11,407 nt of DNA, taken from contig CALBLI010000064.1 of the NCBI GenBank assembly GCA_937896065.1, positions 1-11,407 on the forward strand, given 5' to 3'. This document shows, piece by piece, positions 6,675-11,407 of the stretch. A model generated the notes under the pieces. That model saw only the letters and a program-made list of their open reading frames with translations, searched no databases and was not told the origin of the DNA. Each line of letters starts with the position of its first letter. The first letter of the stretch is position 1. This stretch comes from an uncultured Caryophanales bacterium (GTDB lineage: Bacteria; Bacillota_I; Bacilli_A; RFN20; CAG-288). The position numbers and the translations under genes were made by a program.

Positions 6675-8111
6675 ATGGAATTAGAACCAGTAATCGGTAT
6701 TGAAATTCACGTAGAATTGAAAACAAAATCTAAAATGTTTTCATCTGCTCCTACTTCATTTGGTCAAAGCCCAAATTCAATGACTGTTCCTTTTGATTTA
6801 GCATTTCCTGGAACAATGCCTGTTGTCAATAAAGAAGCAGTAAGATTTGGAATCAAAGTTTGTAAAGCTTTGAATATGAAAATCAATAAAACATTATATT
6901 TCGATCGTAAAAATTATTTTTATCCTGACTTGCCAAAAGGATATCAGATCACTCAACAATTTGATCCAATTGGTAAAGACGGATATGTTCTTTTAGAGAC
7001 TGAAAATGGTGAAAGAAAAATAACTATTGAACAAGCACATTTAGAAGAAGATACTGCTAAACAGCTTCATTTGAATGATATTTCATTGATTGATTTCAAT
7101 AGATGTGGAACTCCACTTATTGAAATTGTTTCTAATCCTGATATGCGAAGCGGTGAAGAAGCAATGAAATATGTTGAAGCTATAAGAGAAATAGTTACTT
7201 TCTTAGAAGTATCTGATGGAAAGATGGAAAATGGTTCTTTAAGATGTGATATCAACATCTCTTTAAGAGAAAAAGGTTCTAATAAGTTTGGTGTCAAAAC
7301 TGAATGTAAAAATTTAAACACTATCTCTAATATTAAAGCGGCTGTTGATTATGAGATCAAAAGACAAACTGAAATAATCTTAAGCGGTGGAAAAGTCGAA
7401 CAGGAAACTAGAAGATATGATGAAACCAATAAAAAAACCGTTTTAATGAGAAAGAAGACTAACGCTATTGATTACAAATATTTTAGAGAACCAAATATCA
7501 TTCCAATTGATTTGAGTGATGATTTTATAAATGATGCAATCTATTCTATGAACAAGCTTCCTTATGAATACAAGAAGGAATTCAAAAAAGAAGGATTATC
7601 TAATTATGAGATTGAAGTTCTTTTAAAAGATTTATACACTGTCAATTATTTTTCAGATTGTGTTTTATTAGGTGTTAAAAACTTATCAACTTTATGGAAT
7701 TTACTGCTGGTTGAAATATTAGGTTACCTAAATAAGAATGAATTGGCTTTGAAAGATATCAATCTATCAAAAGAAAGTTTGGTTTATCTAGCTAATGCCT
7801 TATCTGATAATAAAATAAATTCTAAACAAGGAAAAATTGTTTTAGAAAAAATGCTTAAAGAAAATAAAGATTCTAAAGAAATAATTAAAGAATTAAATCT
7901 TGAACAAGTATCTGATAAATCTTTCATTGAAGATTTGGTCAATCAAGTTCTTGAAAATAACAAACAAGTTGTCGCTGATTATCAAAAAGGAAAAGATCAT
8001 GGCCTTGGATATTTAGTTGGTCAAGTTATGAAATTATCACAGGGAAAAGCTAATCCTAAGCTTGCTAAAGATATTATCATTTCAAAAATAGGTGAATGTC
8101 CCAAAAAATAG
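6675..8111 (+). CDS. gatB: Aspartyl/glutamyl-tRNA amidotransferase subunit B
   Basis: A 478-residue subunit that binds the mischarged tRNA, phosphorylates its glutamyl or aspartyl group with ATP and amidates it with ammonia from GatA. The N-terminus has the GIEIHVELKTKSKMF signature with Glu10 and His12. LEED (123-126, with Glu124/Glu125), FDRKNYFYPDLPKGYQIT (76-93) and TPLIEIVSNPD (146-156) line the kinase/transamidase cradle. SLRCDINISL (188-197) follows. The last 150 or so residues form the helical tRNA-binding tail (YqeY-like), ending in GLGYLVGQVMKLSQGKANP. The zinc-site cysteines found in some GatB proteins are absent from residues 20-50, as I recall for S. aureus. The gene starts 1 nt after gatA stops and closes the gatCAB set. 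No typical terminator follows it. Confidence 0.97.
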   Translation: MELEPVIGIEIHVELKTKSKMFSSAPTSFGQSPNSMTVPFDLAFPGTMPVVNKEAVRFGIKVCKALNMKINKTLYFDRKNYFYPDLPKGYQITQQFDPIGKDGYVLLETENGERKITIEQAHLEEDTAKQLHLNDISLIDFNRCGTPLIEIVSNPDMRSGEEAMKYVEAIREIVTFLEVSDGKMENGSLRCDINISLREKGSNKFGVKTECKNLNTISNIKAAVDYEIKRQTEIILSGGKVEQETRRYDETNKKTVLMRKKTNAIDYKYFREPNIIPIDLSDDFINDAIYSMNKLPYEYKKEFKKEGLSNYEIEVLLKDLYTVNYFSDCVLLGVKNLSTLWNLLLVEILGYLNKNELALKDINLSKESLVYLANALSDNKINSKQGKIVLEKMLKENKDSKEIIKELNLEQVSDKSFIEDLVNQVLENNKQVVADYQKGKDHGLGYLVGQVMKLSQGKANPKLAKDIIISKIGECPKK

Positions 8112-8116
8112 TTAAA

Positions 8117-8189
8117 CTTTATTGTATTAATAAATAAAGATTGTATAATAACAATGTATTAAAAATTTATGTAATCTATTTATTGTATT
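8117..8189 (+). repeat. Cluster of short AT-rich repeats after gatB
   Basis: TTTATTGTATT occurs twice as an exact 11-bp direct repeat (8118-8128 and 8179-8189). CTTTATT (8117-8123) can pair with AATAAAG (8133-8139), and ATTGT (8140-8144) with ACAAT (8151-8155). None of these stems contains more than one G-C pair, and none is followed by a clean T run, so I do not call a terminator. Together with the palindrome further on, this is what the 8112-8244 gap holds; no small gene is visible in it. Confidence 0.35.
8122..8149 (+). promoter_or_regulatory. Candidate promoter for the tetR-tgt-queA-queH genes
   Basis: A perfect TATAAT at 8144-8149 is preceded, at a 16-nt spacing, by TTGTAT (8122-8127, only TTG matching the -35 consensus). 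Transcription would begin near 8156, leaving a leader of about 89 nt that contains the ATTACGTAAT palindrome. The -35 is weak and the region very AT-rich. Read-through from gatB is equally possible. Confidence 0.4.
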
Positions 8190-8210
8190 TTTACATTTTT
8201 TTATTTAACG

Positions 8211-8229
8211 ATTACGTAATATATGTAAT
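8211..8229. promoter_or_regulatory. Palindrome ATTACGTAAT plus GTAAT half-site, possible operator
   Basis: ATTACGTAAT (8211-8220) is a perfect 10-bp palindrome. Further GTAAT copies lie at 8225-8229 and 8171-8175, both as ATGTAAT. The palindrome ends 24 nt before the TetR-type start codon. TetR-family regulators commonly bind short palindromes next to their own gene, so this is the best operator candidate here. It is shorter than most TetR operators, and the link is inference. Confidence 0.35.
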
Positions 8230-8244
8230 AAATTTGGAGGAAAT

Positions 8245-8850
8245 ATGTCTAAACATCAAAAAAAAGAAGATTTAAGAATCACTAAAACTAAAATCAAATT
8301 ATCAAATGCTTTGATTGAGCTATTAAAGAATCGATCAATTGATACTATTTCTATTTCTAATTTATGCGATGCTTCAAATATTTCACGTGCTACTTTCTAC
8401 AACAATTTTAATTCAATTTATGATGTCTTAAATTGTTACTTAGCTGGTTTAAAGAAACAATTAGATGATGCTTATGCTAAAGAAAAGAAAGCTACTAGCA
8501 TGACACTTAGAAGTTCTTTTGATTTTATTATCAGACTTGCTGTCAATCATCTAGTCACTAATAAAAATAACATAAAAGCTGTTTTAAAAAATAATACTAA
8601 TTCAAATTTTCACAATACTATTGCTACTTTCTTTACAGCATCTATTAAAGAAGTATTGATGGCTCATGAAATTGAAATGGCTGTTTTAGGTATTAGCATT
8701 TCTTCACTTGCTTCCTTTTTATCTGGTGGCATTTCAATGTTGCTTATCTCCTTTATTTATGATGACACCAATAAAAACAAAGATGAATTTGTTGACGAAT
8801 GCAGTCGCATCATTGCTAATATTTTCCGATTAAATGAGGTCCGTTACTAG
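8245..8850 (+). CDS. TetR/AcrR-family transcriptional regulator
   Basis: A 201-residue cytoplasmic DNA-binding protein, expected to act as a dimer and usually a repressor released by a ligand. Residues 11-62 are a TetR N-terminal domain: a first helix (KTKIKLSNALIELLK) and then the helix-turn-helix ISISNLCDASNISRATFYNNF (35-55), with the family's typical ISRATFYNNF recognition helix. The C-terminal two thirds are all-helical with a hydrophobic stretch (about 143-172, rich in Ile, Leu, Ser and Phe). They resemble no ligand-binding class I can name, and the hydrophobic stretch looks like a dimer interface rather than a membrane segment. ATG 8245 follows GGAGG (8236-8240) by 4 nt. The TAG stop shares its last base with the GTG start of tgt, so the two are probably translated together. 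The ligand and targets are unknown; self-regulation with control of the queuosine genes is the simplest guess. Confidence 0.88.
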   Translation: MSKHQKKEDLRITKTKIKLSNALIELLKNRSIDTISISNLCDASNISRATFYNNFNSIYDVLNCYLAGLKKQLDDAYAKEKKATSMTLRSSFDFIIRLAVNHLVTNKNNIKAVLKNNTNSNFHNTIATFFTASIKEVLMAHEIEMAVLGISISSLASFLSGGISMLLISFIYDDTNKNKDEFVDECSRIIANIFRLNEVRY

Positions 8851-9980
8851 TGAGAGATGGCTTTGCTCTTGAAATTCTTCATCAAGACAAAAATTCTTCA
8901 GCCAGATACGGATTACTTAAAACACCTCATGGTGTTGTTGAACTTCCAATGTTCATGCCCGTTGGCACTCAAGCAACAGTTAAAATGCTCTCGCCTGAAG
9001 AGCTAATTGACGCTCATAGTGGTGTTGTTTTAGCTAATACTTATCATTTAGCATTAAGGCCAGGAACTAAATTAGTTAAAGAAGCTGGTGGTATTCATTC
9101 ATTTATGAATTATCACGGACCCATGCTTACTGATAGTGGTGGTTTTCAAGTATTTTCACTTACTAAGTTGAGAGACCCTATAACTGAAGAAGGCGTCTCT
9201 TTTAAAGACCCACTCAGTGGAAATCGATATTTCTTTTCACCAGAAAGCGTAATAGAAATGGAAGAAGATATTGGTGCTGATATCATCATGTCATTTGATG
9301 AGTGTGCACCATATCCTGTCACATATGAATTTATGAAAAATTCTGTTGAAAGAACAATAAGATGGGAAAAAAGATGCTTAGCTGCTCATAAAAGAAAAGA
9401 TCAAGCCTTATTTGGAATTATTCAAGGTGGAAATTTTCCTTCACTTCGCCAATATTGTGCAAAAGAGCTCACCTCTCTTCCATTTGATGGCTTTTCAATT
9501 GGAGGAACTGCAATCGGTGAGCCACGGTATGTTGAATATCATGAAGTCGGTTTGACTCTTCCTTACTTACCATATGATAAACCTAGATATCTGATGGGTA
9601 TCGGTTCGCTTGATATGATGTTTGATGGCATAAGACGCGGTGTGGATATGTTTGACTGCGTTTTACCAACTCGCCTTGCAAGACACGGAACACTTATGAC
9701 AAGTGAGGGAAGAATCAACATCAAAAAAGCTTGCTATATACATGACTTTACTCCTCTTGATCCTAAATGTGATTGTTATTGCTGCCAAAATTATACGCGT
9801 GCTTATCTTCATCATCTTATGCGATGTGAAGAGGGTTTTGGTGCTAGACTTCTTTCAATTCACAATATTAGATATTTAATTAAAACGATGGAAGAAGCAA
9901 GAATTGCAATCAAAGAAGATCGTTTCTTAGAATATGCAAGTGATGTATTAAAGTGTTATAAAACTGAAAGAGGTTGTTAA
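8850..9980 (+). CDS. tgt: tRNA-guanine transglycosylase
   Basis: A 376-residue TIM-barrel enzyme that exchanges guanine-34 for preQ1 in tRNAs with GUN anticodons (Asp, Asn, His, Tyr), the first tRNA-level step to queuosine. Asp95 (in TDSGGFQVFS) and nucleophile Asp269 (second Asp in VDMFDCVLPTR) match E. coli Asp89 and Asp264. Substrate-pocket motifs DEC (150-152), IQGG (191-194) and GGTAIGE (218-224) are present. The zinc site is Cys307, Cys309, Cys312 and His338, with the same 31-residue span as in E. coli. The bacterial type is shown by preQ1-type pocket residues, full length and lack of an archaeal PUA domain. The start is GTG at 8850; GAGG (8836-8839) lies 10 nt upstream and no ATG occurs before the conserved FMPVGT. 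The GTG overlaps the regulator's stop codon by one base. Confidence 0.97.
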   Translation: MRDGFALEILHQDKNSSARYGLLKTPHGVVELPMFMPVGTQATVKMLSPEELIDAHSGVVLANTYHLALRPGTKLVKEAGGIHSFMNYHGPMLTDSGGFQVFSLTKLRDPITEEGVSFKDPLSGNRYFFSPESVIEMEEDIGADIIMSFDECAPYPVTYEFMKNSVERTIRWEKRCLAAHKRKDQALFGIIQGGNFPSLRQYCAKELTSLPFDGFSIGGTAIGEPRYVEYHEVGLTLPYLPYDKPRYLMGIGSLDMMFDGIRRGVDMFDCVLPTRLARHGTLMTSEGRINIKKACYIHDFTPLDPKCDCYCCQNYTRAYLHHLMRCEEGFGARLLSIHNIRYLIKTMEEARIAIKEDRFLEYASDVLKCYKTERGC

Positions 9981-9981
9981 T

Positions 9982-11043
9982 ATGGACAAATTTGATTACG
10001 ACGTATATAGTCTTTCTTCATATGATTATTATCTACCAGACGAGCTCATTGCTCAATCACCAAGTGAGAAAAGAGATGAATCTAAACTTCTTACTATGAA
10101 TAGAATGACTGGCAAAATCAAAGATGAAGAAAAGTTCCATAATATCATCAATTATTTAAAAGAAGGTGATGTTTTAGTTAGAAATAATACTAAGGTGATT
10201 CCTGCTCGTTTATTTGGAATAAAAAAAGCAACTAATGGACATTGTGAAGTTCTCCTTCTTTCACAAGTAAAAGATGAAAAAGATACCTGGCTTGCCCTTG
10301 TTGGAAATGCTAAGATTGTCAAGGTTGGAACTATCATTTCTTTTGGTAATAATGATGAAATTCTAGCAACATGTGTTGAAGTACTTGATGAAGGAATCAG
10401 AAAATTTAAACTTTCATATGAAGGCATCTTTTTAGAAGTGTTAGATAAACTTGGTAAAATGCCACTTCCACCATATATTCATAATCAACTTTATGATAAC
10501 TCACGTTATCAAACTGTATATGCTCAAATTGAAGGAAGTGCTGCAGCCCCAACTGCTGGTTTTCATTTTACTGAAGAATTATTTGATGAATTAAAAAAGA
10601 AAGGTGTCACTATTGTCGATGTCACTTTACACATTGGCCTTGGAACTTTTAGACCTGTCAAAAGCGATGATATAAGAAACCACACAATGCATTCTGAATA
10701 CTGTTATATGAGTAAAGAAAGTGCTGATATTTTAAATAAAGCAAAAGCTGAAAAAAGAAGAATAATTGCTATTGGTACTACTTCTCTTAGAACATTAGAA
10801 AGTGTTTATAAAAAATATAACCATTTTGAAGAATGCAGTATCAATACTAATCTTTTTATTTATCCTGGTTATAAATATGAAGCTATTGATGCACTGATTA
10901 CAAATTTCCATCTACCAAAGTCAACTTTGATCATGTTAGTATGTGCATTTTCTACTCGTGATAATGTGTTAAAAGCATACAATCATGCTGTTGAAAATAA
11001 ATATCGTTTCTTCTCCTTTGGAGATAGCATGTTTTTATATTGA
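9982..11043 (+). CDS. queA: S-adenosylmethionine:tRNA ribosyltransferase-isomerase QueA
   Basis: A 353-residue cytoplasmic enzyme that moves and isomerises the ribose of S-adenosylmethionine onto preQ1-34 in tRNA, giving epoxyqueuosine. Family motifs are complete: YLPDELIAQSP (17-27), GDVLVRNNTKVIPARL (62-77), PLPPYI (161-166), RYQTVYA (175-181), GSAAAPTAGFHFT (185-197), LHIGLGTFRPV (216-226), IGTTSLRTLES (264-274), LITNFHLPKSTLIMLV (305-320) and YRFFSFGDSMFL (341-352). The N-terminus carries about ten residues before the usual DYxLP start. ATG 9982 is one base after the tgt stop and 8 nt after GAGG (9970-9973), so tgt and queA are co-translated. It ends in TGA, immediately followed in frame by a second TGA, and the A of the first TGA begins the next gene. 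This shows that TGA is a stop here. Confidence 0.97.
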   Translation: MDKFDYDVYSLSSYDYYLPDELIAQSPSEKRDESKLLTMNRMTGKIKDEEKFHNIINYLKEGDVLVRNNTKVIPARLFGIKKATNGHCEVLLLSQVKDEKDTWLALVGNAKIVKVGTIISFGNNDEILATCVEVLDEGIRKFKLSYEGIFLEVLDKLGKMPLPPYIHNQLYDNSRYQTVYAQIEGSAAAPTAGFHFTEELFDELKKKGVTIVDVTLHIGLGTFRPVKSDDIRNHTMHSEYCYMSKESADILNKAKAEKRRIIAIGTTSLRTLESVYKKYNHFEECSINTNLFIYPGYKYEAIDALITNFHLPKSTLIMLVCAFSTRDNVLKAYNHAVENKYRFFSFGDSMFLY

Positions 11044-11407
11044 TGAAAGACATTGAAATATACCATCAAGAGATTGATGAGATTGATAAACTCAATAAAA
11101 AGCCATCACTATTTTTGCATGCTTGTTGTGGACCATGTCTTGCTTATCCTCTTGTTGAACTCAGTAAACATTTCACTATAACTATTGGCTTTTTTAATCC
11201 AAATATTTATCCACTAAGTGAATTTGATAAAAGATATGAAACTCTTTTTAACTATGTCGCTTCTTTTAATAAAAAAAATAATTTGGATATTAAAGTAATT
11301 TCAAATAATGATGAATTTGAAAATTATCAACAATTATTTAAAAGTCGAGCAGATGATGTTGAAGGTGGTTCTACTTGTTTAAAATGCCATGCGTATCGAA
11401 TGGATAT
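11043..11407 (+). CDS. queH: Epoxyqueuosine reductase QueH (N-terminal part, cut by window end)
   Basis: The first 121 codons of a gene that continues past the window. QueH (formerly DUF208) is an iron-sulfur protein that reduces epoxyqueuosine-34 in tRNA to queuosine; it replaces the unrelated cobalamin-dependent QueG. Family marks are visible: HACCGPC (residues 26-32) with the adjacent cysteines Cys28 and Cys29, then GFFNPNIYP (49-57) with EFDKR (60-64) shortly after, and EGGSTCLKCHAYRM (107-120) with Cys112 and Cys115, the usual EGG-x-x-C-x-x-C-x-x-x-R pattern. The start ATG overlaps the queA stop (TGATG). No ribosome binding site is well placed (the nearest GGAG is 19 nt away), so initiation probably depends on ribosomes finishing queA. 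About 60-100 residues are expected to be missing. Confidence 0.93.
   Translation, partial: MKDIEIYHQEIDEIDKLNKKPSLFLHACCGPCLAYPLVELSKHFTITIGFFNPNIYPLSEFDKRYETLFNYVASFNKKNNLDIKVISNNDEFENYQQLFKSRADDVEGGSTCLKCHAYRMD

Noticed and set aside
8117..8155. Terminator after gatB
   Set aside because: The possible stems are short and almost purely A-T with no following T run, so read-through into the regulator gene cannot be excluded and a terminator cannot be claimed.
8112..8244. preQ1 riboswitch ahead of the queuosine genes
   Set aside because: I looked for a G-C stem with a C-containing loop followed by an A-rich tail, as in preQ1-I. The gap lacks any G-C stem of that kind.
9982..11407. Mycoplasma-type genetic code (TGA as tryptophan)
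   Set aside because: queA ends at TGA followed by another TGA, with the next gene starting inside it, and all tryptophans in the intact genes are TGG.

Overview
The window is an AT-rich, gene-dense stretch of a low-GC Gram-positive chromosome. Three things suggest a Bacillota or Mollicutes-related lineage, for example Erysipelotrichia-like or uncultured Bacilli-like: the strong base bias (Lys, Asn and Ile codons in A/T), the purine-rich ribosome binding sites, and the pcrA-ligA-gatCAB gene order. Tryptophan is encoded by TGG, and TGA is used as a real stop at the end of queA, where the next gene begins inside the stop. The genetic code is therefore standard, not the mycoplasma code. The lineage call is inference; no rRNA or other marker is present.

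Layout. At the left edge a small single-cluster ferredoxin gene runs leftward to a hairpin terminator. It has its own promoter, back to back with a good extended -10 promoter that drives a rightward run of genes. That run begins with pcrA (SF1A DNA helicase) and ligA (NAD-dependent DNA ligase). Next come gatC, gatA and gatB, the three subunits of the tRNA-dependent amidotransferase. Spacings here are 8 nt or less, with one overlap, so this is almost certainly one operon. A non-coding gap of about 130 bp follows, rich in small AT repeats and lacking a convincing terminator. After it come a TetR-type regulator, tgt, queA and the start of queH, again overlapping or separated by a single base. The window ends inside queH.

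How the genes work together. PcrA and LigA serve replication and repair. GatCAB converts Glu-tRNA(Gln) and/or Asp-tRNA(Asn) to the amidated forms, which usually means that GlnRS and/or AsnRS is absent. Tgt inserts preQ1 at the wobble base of GUN-anticodon tRNAs. QueA adds the ribosyl-derived epoxycyclopentane, and QueH reduces epoxyqueuosine to queuosine without the cobalamin that QueG needs. No gene for making preQ1 is in view, so the precursor is made elsewhere or salvaged.

Most of the window is conserved housekeeping. The points worth a second look are the TetR regulator fused by overlap to the queuosine genes, with a palindrome in its leader, and the divergent residues in the GatA active-site region. 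I see no mobile element, CRISPR array, tRNA or rRNA gene, and no clear undescribed system.
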